Source: Streptomyces canus
GTDB taxonomy: Bacteria > Actinomycetota > Actinomycetes > Streptomycetales > Streptomycetaceae
DNA: 64,000 bases
Direction: 5' to 3'
Assembly (NCBI RefSeq): GCF_030816965.1
Contig: NZ_JAUSYQ010000002.1
Coordinates: forward strand, 2,575,001-2,639,000
The notes beneath the pieces were generated by a model. That model was given only the letters and a program-made list of their open reading frames with translations. It was not told the origin of the DNA and made no database searches. This document shows, in pieces, positions 10,749 to 19,108 of this stretch. Position 1 is the first letter of the stretch. The number at the start of each line of letters is the position of its first letter. The position numbers were made by a program, and so were the translations under genes.

Positions 10749-12185
10749 CTACTTGGGACTGTCGTCCTCGCCGATGTGGTGCACCCGGACCAGGTTCGTC
10801 GACCCGGACACCCCGGGCGGTGAGCCGGCCGTGATCACGACCACGTCGCCCTTCTCGCAGCGGCCGTACCTGAGCAGCAGCTCGTCCACCTGGTGCACCA
10901 TCGCGTCCGTGGAGTCGACCTGCGGGCCGAGGAACGTCTCCACTCCCCACGTCAGACTCAGCTGCGAGCGCGTTGCGGGCTCCGGGGTGAAGGCCAGCAG
11001 GGGGATCGGGGAGCGATAGCGGGACAGCCGCCGCACTGTGTCGCCGCTCTGTGTGAACGCGACCAGGAACTTCGCGCCCAGGAAGTCGCCCATCTCCGCC
11101 GCCGCCCGGGCGACCGCCCCGCCCTGTGTACGGGGCTTGTTTCGTTCCGTCAGCGGCGGGAGGCCCTTCGCGAGGATGTCCTCCTCCGCCGCCTCCACGA
11201 TCTTCGCCATCGTCCGGACCGTCTCGACGGCGTACTTGCCGACACTCGTCTCGCCCGACAGCATCACGGCGTCCGTGCCGTCGATGACCGCGTTGGCCAC
11301 GTCAGAGGCCTCCGCGCGGGTCGGGCGGGAGTTCTCGATCATCGAGTCCAGCATCTGGGTCGCCACGATCACCGGCTTGGCGTTCCGCTTCGCCAGTTTG
11401 ATCGCCCGCTTCTGGACGAGCGGCACCTGCTCCAGTGGCATCTCCACGCCGAGGTCACCCCGGGCGACCATGATGCCGTCGAAGGCGGCCACGATGTCGT
11501 CGATCGCCTCGACGGCCTGCGGCTTCTCCACCTTGGCGATCACCGGCAGCCGGCGTCCCGACTCGTCCATGATCCGGTGGACGCCCTCGATGTCGCGGCC
11601 GCTGCGGACGAAGGACAGGGCGATCACGTCGAAGCCCATGCGCAGGGCCCAGCGCAGGTCCTCCTCGTCCTTCTCCGAGAGCGCCGGGACCGACACCGCC
11701 ACACCCGGGAGGTTCAAGCCCTTGTGGTCCGACACCATGCCGCCTTCGACCACCCTGGTGTGGACCCGAGGGCCCTCCACCGACGTGACCTCCAGACAGA
11801 CCTTGCCGTCGTCGACGAGGATGCGCTCACCCACGGCGACGTCCTCAGCGAGTCCGCCGTACGTCGTCCCGCATCCCCGCTGGTCGCCCTCCGCGCCCTC
11901 CTCCACCGTGACGGTGAAGGTGTCGCCGCGTTCAAGGAGTACGGGTCCTTCGGTGAAGTGGCCGAGGCGGATCTTCGGGCCTTGAAGGTCGGCGAGGAGG
12001 CCTACGCTGCGGCCGGTCTCGTCGGAGGCCTTGCGGACGTGGTGGTACCGCTCCTCGTGTTCGGCGTAGCTGCCGTGGCTGAGGTTGAAGCGGGCTACGT
12101 CCATTCCGGCGTCGACCAGGGCTTTGATCTGGTCGTATGAGTCGGTGGCGGGGCCCAGGGTGCAGACGATCTTTGCTCGGCGCAT
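10749..12185 (-). CDS. pyk: Pyruvate kinase
   Basis: A 478-residue pyruvate kinase (phosphoenolpyruvate + ADP to pyruvate + ATP), of normal bacterial length. The N-terminus MRRAKIVCTLGPATDS carries the nucleotide-proximal signature. The catalytic Lys lies in VIAKVEKPQAV (about residues 215-225), followed by the metal-binding MVARGDLGVEMP (about 237-248) and the substrate loop DAVMLSGETSVGKYAVE. The C-terminal domain (SGDTVRRLSRYRSPIP, GSPPGVSG) is the allosteric region. It stands alone on the minus strand. Streptomycetes usually carry two pyruvate kinases; which one this is cannot be told here. Confidence 0.96.
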   Translation of the reverse strand: MRRAKIVCTLGPATDSYDQIKALVDAGMDVARFNLSHGSYAEHEERYHHVRKASDETGRSVGLLADLQGPKIRLGHFTEGPVLLERGDTFTVTVEEGAEGDQRGCGTTYGGLAEDVAVGERILVDDGKVCLEVTSVEGPRVHTRVVEGGMVSDHKGLNLPGVAVSVPALSEKDEEDLRWALRMGFDVIALSFVRSGRDIEGVHRIMDESGRRLPVIAKVEKPQAVEAIDDIVAAFDGIMVARGDLGVEMPLEQVPLVQKRAIKLAKRNAKPVIVATQMLDSMIENSRPTRAEASDVANAVIDGTDAVMLSGETSVGKYAVETVRTMAKIVEAAEEDILAKGLPPLTERNKPRTQGGAVARAAAEMGDFLGAKFLVAFTQSGDTVRRLSRYRSPIPLLAFTPEPATRSQLSLTWGVETFLGPQVDSTDAMVHQVDELLLRYGRCEKGDVVVITAGSPPGVSGSTNLVRVHHIGEDDSPK

Positions 12186-12331
12186 GATTCGACCCTAGAC
12201 CTTACCGATGGGTAGGGAATTTGGACGGGTATGACGACTCAACATCCTTTGGGTGAAGGGCTGTTGACAAGGGTTGAAGTGTGCGCCAGTCCGCTCTGAT
12301 GAGCATTCCGGATGCAAATTGCAGCGGCCGC

Positions 12332-13018
12332 TCACAGTCTCGGTGGTGCCATGGTGAAGCGTGCGTTGACCTGGGCGTGGACGTGTTGGCGTTGGGGTTC
12401 GAGGTCGAGGGGGGCGGCTGCGGTGTCCGCTGCGGCCTCGTAGGCCATGGAGCGTGCGCGGCTCGCCTTGCCGACGAAGCGGGGTTCGGGGTCCTCGGCG
12501 CCGATGTCGGCGAGTTCGACCAAGGAGGCGAGCGACGTGCCCAGTGCTTCCGCGTACTCCCTCGCCCGCTGGACCGCTTCCCGTACGGCCTGTTGCCGGG
12601 CTTCGCGGTAGGCGGGTGAGTCCCGGCGCAGGGCCCACCACGGGCCGTCGACGCTCGTCAACTCCAGGTCGGCCAGTCTGGTGGTGAGCTCACCCAGTGC
12701 GGTGAAGTCCGTCAGTTCCGCCGTGATGTGGACGCGGCCGTGGTAAGCGTGGACGCGTTCGCTGCGGCCGTGTTCCTTGAGTTCCGGGGTGACCGAGAAG
12801 GAGCCGGTTTCCAGGCGTTCGACTGCGTCGCCGTAGGACTTCAGCAGGTCCAGGACGCTCGCGTTGCGGCGGGTGAGGTCGTCGAGGGCGGTGCGGCGGT
12901 CCTTGCCGCGGGCGGCGACGGTGATGCCGATGCGGGCGATCTCGGGGTCGACTTCGAGGTGGGCCTCGCCGCGGACGGCGATGCGGGGGGCGTCGGGGGT
13001 GCCGTAGGGAACGGTCAT
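12332..13018 (-). CDS. SIMPL-domain (DUF541) protein
   Basis: A 228-residue protein of the SIMPL/DUF541 family. The family pattern RIAVRGEAHLEVDPEIARIGITVAA is at the N-terminus and the typical DAVERLETGSFSVTPE segment is near residue 65. DUF541 proteins in proteobacteria are periplasmic and have poorly defined roles in stress or signalling complexes. This one has no signal peptide or membrane helix, so it is probably cytoplasmic. The ATG at 13018 gives the family start. It is divergent from the nucleotidase gene, with 127 bp between the two starts. Confidence 0.85.
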   Translation of the reverse strand: MTVPYGTPDAPRIAVRGEAHLEVDPEIARIGITVAARGKDRRTALDDLTRRNASVLDLLKSYGDAVERLETGSFSVTPELKEHGRSERVHAYHGRVHITAELTDFTALGELTTRLADLELTSVDGPWWALRRDSPAYREARQQAVREAVQRAREYAEALGTSLASLVELADIGAEDPEPRFVGKASRARSMAYEAAADTAAAPLDLEPQRQHVHAQVNARFTMAPPRL

Positions 13019-13145
13019 AACGACCCACTCTGTCAGTTTTCACAGGTTGGGTCATCAGATCGAAACCTGCGAGGCCTGTTGCCGTTGGGCACGATCGGGT
13101 CAGAATCTACGCGCGTTGTTGACCGTTCCCCGAGGAGATCAAGAC

Positions 13146-14945
13146 ATGCCCTTGAACCGCAGGAAGTTCCTGGAGAAGTCCGCCGTGACCGGTGCGGGTG
13201 TCGCGCTGGCGGGTGGCGTGGGCGCTCCGGCGGCTCAGGCCGCGGAGGCGAAGACGGGTCACGAGACGCGGTACTCCCTGACGGTGATGGGCACGACCGA
13301 TCTGCACGGTCATGTCTTCAACTGGGACTACTTCAAGGACGCGGAGTACAAGGACTCGGCGGGCAACGCGCAGGGTCTGTCCCGGATCTCGACGCTGGTG
13401 AACCAGGTGCGTGCGGAGAAGGGCCGCTGCAACACGCTGCTGCTCGACGCGGGTGACACGATCCAGGGGACGCCGCTGACGTACTACTACGCGAAGGTCG
13501 ACCCGATCACGGCCGAGGGTGGTCCCATCCACCCGATGGCCGCGGCCATGAACGCCATCGGGTACGACGCCGTGGCGCTGGGCAATCACGAGTTCAACTA
13601 CGGCATCGAGACGCTGCGGAAGTTCGAGGAGCAGTGCGACTTCCCGCTGCTGGGTGCGAACGCGCTGGACGCGAAGACGCTGCGGCCCGCTTTTCCGCCG
13701 TACTTCATCAAGAAGTTCCGTGTGAAGGGCGCGCCGCCGGTGAGGGTCGCGGTGCTGGGTCTGACCAATCCCGGTATCGCGATCTGGGACAAGGCTTATG
13801 TGCAGGGCAAGTTGACGTTCCCGGGGCTTGAGGAGCAGGCGGCGAAGTGGGTGCCGAAGCTGCGGTCGATGGGTGCGGACGTGGTGGTGGTGTCGGCGCA
13901 CTCGGGTTCGTCGGGGACGTCGTCGTACGGTGACCAGTTGCCGTACGTCGAGAACTCGGCGGCGCTGGTGGCGCAGCAGGTGCCGGGGATCGACGCGATT
14001 CTGGTCGGGCATGCGCATGTGGAGATCCCGGAGCTGAAGGTCACCAACACGAAGACCGGGAAGACGGTCGTGTTGTCGGAGCCGTTGGCGTATGCGGAGC
14101 GGCTGTCGCTGTTCGACATCGAGCTGGTTTTCACGAAGGGCCGTTGGTCGGTCGAGTCGGTCTCGTCGAAGGTGCTCAACTCGAACTCGGTCGCGGACGA
14201 CCCGAAGATCACCAAGCTGTTGAAGGCCGACCATGACGTGGTCGTGAAGTACGTCAACCAGGTCGTCGGTACGGCGACGCAGACGCTGACGACGGTCGAG
14301 GCGCGTTACAAGGACGCTCCGATCATCGACCTGATCACGAAGGTCCAGGAGGATGTGGTCAGGGCGGCGCTGGCGGGTACGGAGTACGCCTCGCTGCCCG
14401 TGATCGCGCAGGCGTCGCCGTTCTCGCGGACCTCGGAGATCCCGGCGGGCAAGGTGACGATCCGGGATCTGTCCAGCCTGTACGTGTATGACAACACGCT
14501 GGTGGCGAAGTTGCTGACGGGTGCGCAGCTCAGGGCGTACCTGGAGTACTCGGCGGAGTACTTCGTGCAGACGGCGGCGGGGGCGGCGGTCGACGTGGAG
14601 AAGCTGACGAACGCGAACAGCCGTCCGGACTACAACTACGACTACGTGTCGGGGCTGTCGTACGACATCGACATCGCGCAGGCGGCCGGTTCGCGGATCA
14701 AGAACCTGACGTACAACGGTGCCGCGTTGGACGACGCCCAGAAGTTCGTGTTCGCGGTGAACAACTACCGGGCCAACGGTGGCGGCGCGTTCCCGCACGT
14801 GGCCTCCGCCACCGAGCTGTGGTCGGAGTCGACGGAGATCCGCACGCGGATCGCGGAGTGGGTGACCGCGAAGGGCGTACTGGACCCGAAGGACTTCGCG
14901 TCGGTGGACTGGAGGCTGACGCGGGACGGAACCCCTGTGTTCTAG
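13146..14945 (+). CDS. Tat-exported 5'-nucleotidase / 2',3'-cyclic phosphodiesterase
   Basis: A 599-residue secreted metallophosphoesterase. The N-terminus MPLNRRKFLEKSAVTG...APAAQAAEA is a twin-arginine signal with an AxA cleavage site. The calcineurin-like domain shows GTTDLHGHVFNWDYF, LDAGDTIQGTPL, ALGNHEFNYG, and SAHSG / GHAHVEIPE, covering the ligands of the two metals. The C-terminal 5'-nucleotidase domain follows (FSRTSEIPAGKVTIRDL, YNYDYVSGLSYDIDIAQ). It should release phosphate from extracellular nucleotides. ATG 13146 was chosen over the in-frame upstream start at 13047 because the Tat motif begins there and GAGGAG precedes it. It overlaps the convergent SGNH hydrolase gene tail-to-tail by four bases. 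Confidence 0.92.
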   Translation: MPLNRRKFLEKSAVTGAGVALAGGVGAPAAQAAEAKTGHETRYSLTVMGTTDLHGHVFNWDYFKDAEYKDSAGNAQGLSRISTLVNQVRAEKGRCNTLLLDAGDTIQGTPLTYYYAKVDPITAEGGPIHPMAAAMNAIGYDAVALGNHEFNYGIETLRKFEEQCDFPLLGANALDAKTLRPAFPPYFIKKFRVKGAPPVRVAVLGLTNPGIAIWDKAYVQGKLTFPGLEEQAAKWVPKLRSMGADVVVVSAHSGSSGTSSYGDQLPYVENSAALVAQQVPGIDAILVGHAHVEIPELKVTNTKTGKTVVLSEPLAYAERLSLFDIELVFTKGRWSVESVSSKVLNSNSVADDPKITKLLKADHDVVVKYVNQVVGTATQTLTTVEARYKDAPIIDLITKVQEDVVRAALAGTEYASLPVIAQASPFSRTSEIPAGKVTIRDLSSLYVYDNTLVAKLLTGAQLRAYLEYSAEYFVQTAAGAAVDVEKLTNANSRPDYNYDYVSGLSYDIDIAQAAGSRIKNLTYNGAALDDAQKFVFAVNNYRANGGGAFPHVASATELWSESTEIRTRIAEWVTAKGVLDPKDFASVDWRLTRDGTPVF

Positions 14946-16090
14946 AGGTCCAGCAGGGTGAGGTCCACGGCGTCGGCGATGGCTTTCGCGCCGGCGTCGT
15001 TGACGTGGAGGCCGTCGCCGGCGTTGAACTCGGGGCGGATCCGGTCGGGTTGGTCCGGGTCCGCGACGGCGGCGGCCACGTCCACGATCCCGTCGAAGGG
15101 GTGGTCGTCGCCGAGCAGCCAGGCGTTGACCTCGGCGCGTACGGCCTGGCCGCGCGGGGCGTCGTAGCCCTCGTGGACGGTGCCCTTGTAGGGGCCGATC
15201 GTGGAGCCGATGACGGTGAGTCCGGCGGTGTGGAGGCGGTCGGCGAGGGTGGTGAGGCTGTCCTTGAACTCGGCCGCGGTGGGGCCTTCGGCGGGTTCCG
15301 GGTGGGCGAAGTGACCGGGTAGGCCGAGGTCGTTGAGCCCTATGTGGACGATGACGTGGCTGACGCCGGGGACGGCGAGGACGTCGTGGTCGATGCGGGC
15401 CAGGAGGTGTTCGCCGATCTCGTCGGTGAGCAGCCGGTTGCCGGAGATGCCCGCGTTGACGATCCAGCCGCGTTCCAGGCGGCGGCTGAGCTGTCCGGGG
15501 AAGCTGTTGTCGGTGCCGGGGGCGGTGGCGGCGCCTTCGATCCAGGAGTCTCCGAAGGCGACGGCGATGCGGGTGCCTGCCGGGGCGAGGACGTCTGCGC
15601 CGGCGAGGAGGTGGCCGGTGGCGAACTCCTCGGGGTCGTCCAGTACGGCGGCGGACAGTTGGTTGCCGGGGACGGCGTGTCCGGTGTCGTAGGGCATGGC
15701 GGTGAAGGTGGTCGGTCCGGTGTCGCCCGGCAGGTAGAGGCTGAGGGTGAGTTCCTCGCCCGTGCTCACGGGGAGTTCGACGGGGTCGCTGATCGTCTCC
15801 TCGCCGGCGGGGATGGTGACGGTGGGGGTGCCGGAGAAGCGGAGCGGGGTGTCGCTGCCGGGGTCGATGCCGCTGCCTTTGGTGCGCAGGGCGAGGTGGG
15901 CGCCGCCGATCTCCAGGGGTGTGGTGCCGTAGCGGTTGGTCAGGTGGATGCGGACGGCCTCGCCGCCGCCGGCCAGGCGCAGGGACTGGCGGACGGTCTG
16001 GTCGGTGAAGCCGCGGGAGTCGAAGAGGGCGAGGTTTTCGTGGGGGTTGATGGCGGCGGCGCGGTGGGCGGCGGTCCAGGTGGTCGTCAT
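14942..16090 (-). CDS. SGNH/GDSL-family lipase or esterase
   Basis: A 382-residue SGNH hydrolase. Block I is IAVAFGDSWIEGA (about residue 190, nucleophile Ser), block III contains VHIGLNDLG (Asn), and block V is DGLHVNDAGAKAIAD (Asp and His). The N-terminal ~180 residues form a beta-rich accessory domain (QSLRLAGGGEAVRIHLTNRYG, SLYLPGDTGPTTF) as in other actinobacterial GDSL esterases. No signal peptide is seen. Start ATG 16090 gives the family N-terminus; the frame stays open further upstream but into the N-hydroxylase gene. It lies 50 bp downstream of that gene. The substrate is unknown. Confidence 0.87.
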   Translation of the reverse strand: MTTTWTAAHRAAAINPHENLALFDSRGFTDQTVRQSLRLAGGGEAVRIHLTNRYGTTPLEIGGAHLALRTKGSGIDPGSDTPLRFSGTPTVTIPAGEETISDPVELPVSTGEELTLSLYLPGDTGPTTFTAMPYDTGHAVPGNQLSAAVLDDPEEFATGHLLAGADVLAPAGTRIAVAFGDSWIEGAATAPGTDNSFPGQLSRRLERGWIVNAGISGNRLLTDEIGEHLLARIDHDVLAVPGVSHVIVHIGLNDLGLPGHFAHPEPAEGPTAAEFKDSLTTLADRLHTAGLTVIGSTIGPYKGTVHEGYDAPRGQAVRAEVNAWLLGDDHPFDGIVDVAAAVADPDQPDRIRPEFNAGDGLHVNDAGAKAIADAVDLTLLDL

Positions 16091-16140
16091 GTGGGAGCCA
16101 ACCGGGCCGGTGTCCGGGTTCTTCCGCCGCCGCCGGTTTT

Positions 16141-17562
16141 TTACCGTCCCTCGAGCAGGGGGGTGAGGGTGGGGGGCTGCCGGGCGGGTGGGATCTGGGG
16201 CCGGTGTTCGAGGCCGAAGGTGGTGAAGGCCGTGCGGGCGGGGAGGTGGTAAGTGTCCTTGCCGGTGATGGTGTTGAGGATGGTGGCGCTGCGCCAGGCG
16301 GCGAGTCCGAGGTCGGGGGTTCCGACGCCGTGGGTGTGGCGTTCGGCGTTCTGGACGTAGACGTGGCAGTCGGCGCCGCTGATGGTCGGGGCGAGGTCGA
16401 GGCGGAAGTGTTCGTCGACGCGGGGGCGTTCGCGGCTGTCGCGGCGCAGGTAGGGGTCGAGTCCGGCGAGGATGCGGTCGAGGGGGCGTTCGCGGTGGCC
16501 GGTGGCGAGGACGACGGCGTCGGTGGTGAGGCGGGAACGGGTGCCCTGCTGGAGGTGTTCCAGGTGGAGTTCGATCTTCGTCGTGGCGATTCTGCCCGCG
16601 GTGCGGACACGGACGCCGGGGGTGAGGACGGTGTCGGGCCAGCCGCCGTGCAGGGTGCGGCGGTAGAGCTCGTCGTGGATGGCGGCGATGGTTTCGGCGT
16701 CGATGCCGCGGTGGAGCTGCCACTGGGTGGTGCCGAGGCGGTCGCGGACGCTTTCCGGGAGGGCGTGGAAGTAGCGGGTGTAGTCGGGGGTGAAGTGTTC
16801 GAGGCCGAGTTTGGAGTACTCCATCGGCGCGAAGGCTTCGGTGCGGCCCAGCCAGTGGAGGCCTTCGTGACCGGTGGGGCGGTTGCGGAGCAGGTCGAGG
16901 AAGACCTCGGCGCCGGACTGTCCCGAGCCGACGACGGTGATGTGGTCGGCGGCGAGGAGGGTCTGGCGGTGGGCGAGGTAGTCGGTGGCGTGGATGACGG
17001 GCACGCCGGGGGCCTCGACGAGGGCTTTGAGGGGCTCGGGTACGTGGGGTTCGGTGCCGATGCCGAGGACGATGTTCTTGGTGTACGTCCGGCCCAGTGC
17101 TTCAGCTTCGCCGTCGGTGTCGAGCTGGGTGAAGTCGACTTCGAAGACGTCGCGTTCGGGGTTGAAGCGGACGGCGTCGACCTGGTGGTGGAAGTGGAGG
17201 CCGGGGAGGTTCTCGGCGACCCAGCGGCAGTAGGCGTCGTATTCGGCGCGCTGGATGTGGAAGCGCTCGGCGAAGTAGAAGGGGAAGAGGCGCTCGCGGG
17301 TCTTGAGGTAGTTGAGGAAGGTCCAGTGGCTGGCGGGGTCGGCGAGGGTCACCAGGTCGGCGAGGAACGGTACCTGGATGGTGGCGCCGTCGATGAGCAG
17401 CCCGGGGTGCCAGCCGAAGGCGGGGCGCTGTTCGTAGAAGACGGCGTCGAGGGCGGTGAGGGGCTGGGCGAGGGCGGCGAGGGAGAGGTTGAAGGGGCCG
17501 ATGCCGATGCCGACGAGGTCGCGGGGTGCGTCGGGTTCGTGGTGTGGGGGGTGGGGGTTCAT
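16141..17562 (-). CDS. L-lysine/L-ornithine N-monooxygenase (siderophore type)
   Basis: A 473-residue flavin-dependent N-hydroxylating monooxygenase of the IucD/SidA/PvdA family. The FAD motif is DLVGIGIGPFNLSLAAL with the later GWHPGLLIDGATIQVPFL, the NADPH motif is ITVVGSGQSGAEVF, and the C-terminal ATGHRERPLDRIL is characteristic. The family hydroxylates the terminal amine of lysine, ornithine or a diamine during hydroxamate siderophore synthesis. Its start overlaps the stop of the decarboxylase gene by four bases, so the two are co-translated, as desA and desB are in desferrioxamine clusters. No acyltransferase or NIS synthetase is in the window. The substrate is probably cadaverine, by analogy. 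Confidence 0.88.
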   Translation of the reverse strand: MNPHPPHHEPDAPRDLVGIGIGPFNLSLAALAQPLTALDAVFYEQRPAFGWHPGLLIDGATIQVPFLADLVTLADPASHWTFLNYLKTRERLFPFYFAERFHIQRAEYDAYCRWVAENLPGLHFHHQVDAVRFNPERDVFEVDFTQLDTDGEAEALGRTYTKNIVLGIGTEPHVPEPLKALVEAPGVPVIHATDYLAHRQTLLAADHITVVGSGQSGAEVFLDLLRNRPTGHEGLHWLGRTEAFAPMEYSKLGLEHFTPDYTRYFHALPESVRDRLGTTQWQLHRGIDAETIAAIHDELYRRTLHGGWPDTVLTPGVRVRTAGRIATTKIELHLEHLQQGTRSRLTTDAVVLATGHRERPLDRILAGLDPYLRRDSRERPRVDEHFRLDLAPTISGADCHVYVQNAERHTHGVGTPDLGLAAWRSATILNTITGKDTYHLPARTAFTTFGLEHRPQIPPARQPPTLTPLLEGR

Positions 17563-18992
17563 CGGGGGGTGGTTCCTTCCACGAGTTTCAGGAGTCCGGC
17601 GAGGTCGGCCGGACGGGTGGTGGGGTTGAGGAGGGTGACCTTGAGCCAGAGCCGGTGTGCTGCGCGGGCTCGGCCGAGGACGGCGCGGCCGTCGGTGAGG
17701 AGTTTTCGGCGTACGGCGGCTACGGCTTCGTCGGTGGCGCTCGCAGGTCGGAACAGGACCGTGCTGATGGTGGGGGGTGCGTGGAGTTCGAAGCCGGGGT
17801 GGTCGTGCACGAGCTGCGCGAACTCCCGTGCTCGCTCGCAGACTTGGTCGACCAGAGCGCCGAGTCCCGTTCGTCCCAGGGTTTTCAGGGTGACGGCGAT
17901 CTTGAGCACGTCGGGGCGGCGGGTGGTGCGCAGGGAGCGGCCGAGGAGGTCGGGGAGGCCGGCCTCGGTGTCGTCGTCGGCGTTGAGGTAGTCGGCGCGC
18001 TGGTGGAGGGCGGTGAGGTCGTTCTTGTCGCGTACGGCGAGGAGTCCTGCGGCTACGGGCTGCCAGCCGAGTTTGTGCAGGTCGAGGGTGACGGTGTCGG
18101 CGGCTTCGATGCCAGTGAGCTTCGGCCGGTGATGGTCACTGAACAGCAGCCCCCCGCCGTAGGCCGCGTCGATGTGGAGTCGGGCGTGGTGGGTCGCGCA
18201 GACGCGGGCGATCTCGGGGAGCGGGTCGATGAGGCCGGCGTCCGTGGTGCCTGCGGTGGCGGCGACGAGTGCCGGGCCGCGGTGGAGGGCGGTGTGCAGG
18301 GTGGTGGGGTCGAGGGTGCCGGTGGGGGTGGGGAGGATGACGGGTTCGGGCATGCCGAGTAGCCAGGCTGCTCTGGGGAGCGAGTGGTGGGCGTTGGCGC
18401 CGCAGATCAGCTGGACGCCGGGGCCATGGATCTCGCGGGTCAAGAGGAGGGCCAGTTGGTTGGACTCCGTGCCGCCTGTGGTGACCAGGGCATCGTGGTC
18501 GGCTGCCGGCCGGTGGGGGCTGGTCGCGCCCCGCGGCGGAGCCGCATGTCGATGCAGCCCCGCGCCCCTGAGTACCTCCAGGTAGACCTCGTTCGCCAGT
18601 GCTCGTGTCACCTGGGCCTCCAGCTCTGAGGCCGCCGGGGCTTGGTCCCAGGAGTCGAGAGATGGATTCAGAGCTGAGGCGGCCAGGTCTGCGGCCGTGG
18701 CGACAGCCAGGGGTGGGCAGTGGAGGTGGGCCGCGCAGAAGGGGTCCGCCGGGTCCGCGGAGCCTTCCGCCAAGGCCCGTACCAGGTGCCGTAGAGCCTC
18801 CGGATCGCCCTCGTCCGGGAGTACGTCCCCTAGCGCCGCCCGCACTCGCGCTGCCACCTCGGACGGGCCACCCGCGGGAAGCGGTCCCCCACGCGACCGA
18901 GCCCCCTCCCCCAGCGCCTCCAGGACCGTGTGGAGCAGCGGGCGCAGCGAGGACGGGCCTTCGGGGCCCGAGGCCAGGGGCGGCGTGTTCAT
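17559..18992 (-). CDS. PLP-dependent amino-acid decarboxylase (DesA-like group II)
   Basis: A 477-residue group II PLP decarboxylase. The signature AHLHCPPLAVATAADLAASALNPSLDSWDQAP lies near residues 88-118, VTTGGTESNQ near 164, the histidine for ring stacking in CGANAHHSLPRAAW, and the Schiff-base lysine in DTVTLDLHKLGWQPV. It probably makes a diamine (from lysine or a related basic amino acid) for the coupled N-hydroxylase. Residues about 142-158 (HRHAAPPRGATSPHRP region) are low-complexity and are encoded by a REP-like DNA element; relatives recalled from memory lack this stretch. The ATG at 18992 has GGAGGTCGACG just upstream. No DmdR-type iron box was found upstream. Confidence 0.87.
   Translation of the reverse strand: MNTPPLASGPEGPSSLRPLLHTVLEALGEGARSRGGPLPAGGPSEVAARVRAALGDVLPDEGDPEALRHLVRALAEGSADPADPFCAAHLHCPPLAVATAADLAASALNPSLDSWDQAPAASELEAQVTRALANEVYLEVLRGAGLHRHAAPPRGATSPHRPAADHDALVTTGGTESNQLALLLTREIHGPGVQLICGANAHHSLPRAAWLLGMPEPVILPTPTGTLDPTTLHTALHRGPALVAATAGTTDAGLIDPLPEIARVCATHHARLHIDAAYGGGLLFSDHHRPKLTGIEAADTVTLDLHKLGWQPVAAGLLAVRDKNDLTALHQRADYLNADDDTEAGLPDLLGRSLRTTRRPDVLKIAVTLKTLGRTGLGALVDQVCERAREFAQLVHDHPGFELHAPPTISTVLFRPASATDEAVAAVRRKLLTDGRAVLGRARAAHRLWLKVTLLNPTTRPADLAGLLKLVEGTTPR
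18518..18569. repeat. REP-like element inside the decarboxylase gene (copy 1)
   Basis: A 52-bp GC-rich element starting GGCTGGTCGCGC, with the core GCGGCGGAGCCGCATGT, and ending GCCCCGCGCCCCT. The same arrangement occurs at 59858-59911 between trpB and trpM, with only small differences between the blocks. The end blocks match a sequence I know as abundant in intergenic regions of streptomycetes. Here it lies within a coding region and keeps the frame open, adding about 17 residues to the decarboxylase. Confidence 0.75.
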
Positions 18993-19108
18993 CGTCGACC
19001 TCCGGGGGCGCTGGGGGCTTCCAGCTTGGACGCGGTTGCTTGGACGCGCCCGGAGAGTTCAACGATCCTGACCCGAAAGGAGGTACTCCCGTACGGGGAA
19101 AATCCGCT

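Noticed and set aside
12186..12331. TTGACA-like promoter at 12264 on the + strand
   Set aside because: No matching -10 sequence at 16-18 bp and no + strand gene follows; treated as chance.
13107..16610. 1167-residue minus-strand frame across the nucleotidase and SGNH genes
   Set aside because: Arg/Pro-rich shadow; it would need to overlap two well-supported genes.
18993..19108. DmdR/DtxR iron box upstream of the siderophore-type pair
   Set aside because: No stretch resembling the TTAGGTTAGGCTAACCTAA type palindrome was found in the 116-bp gap.
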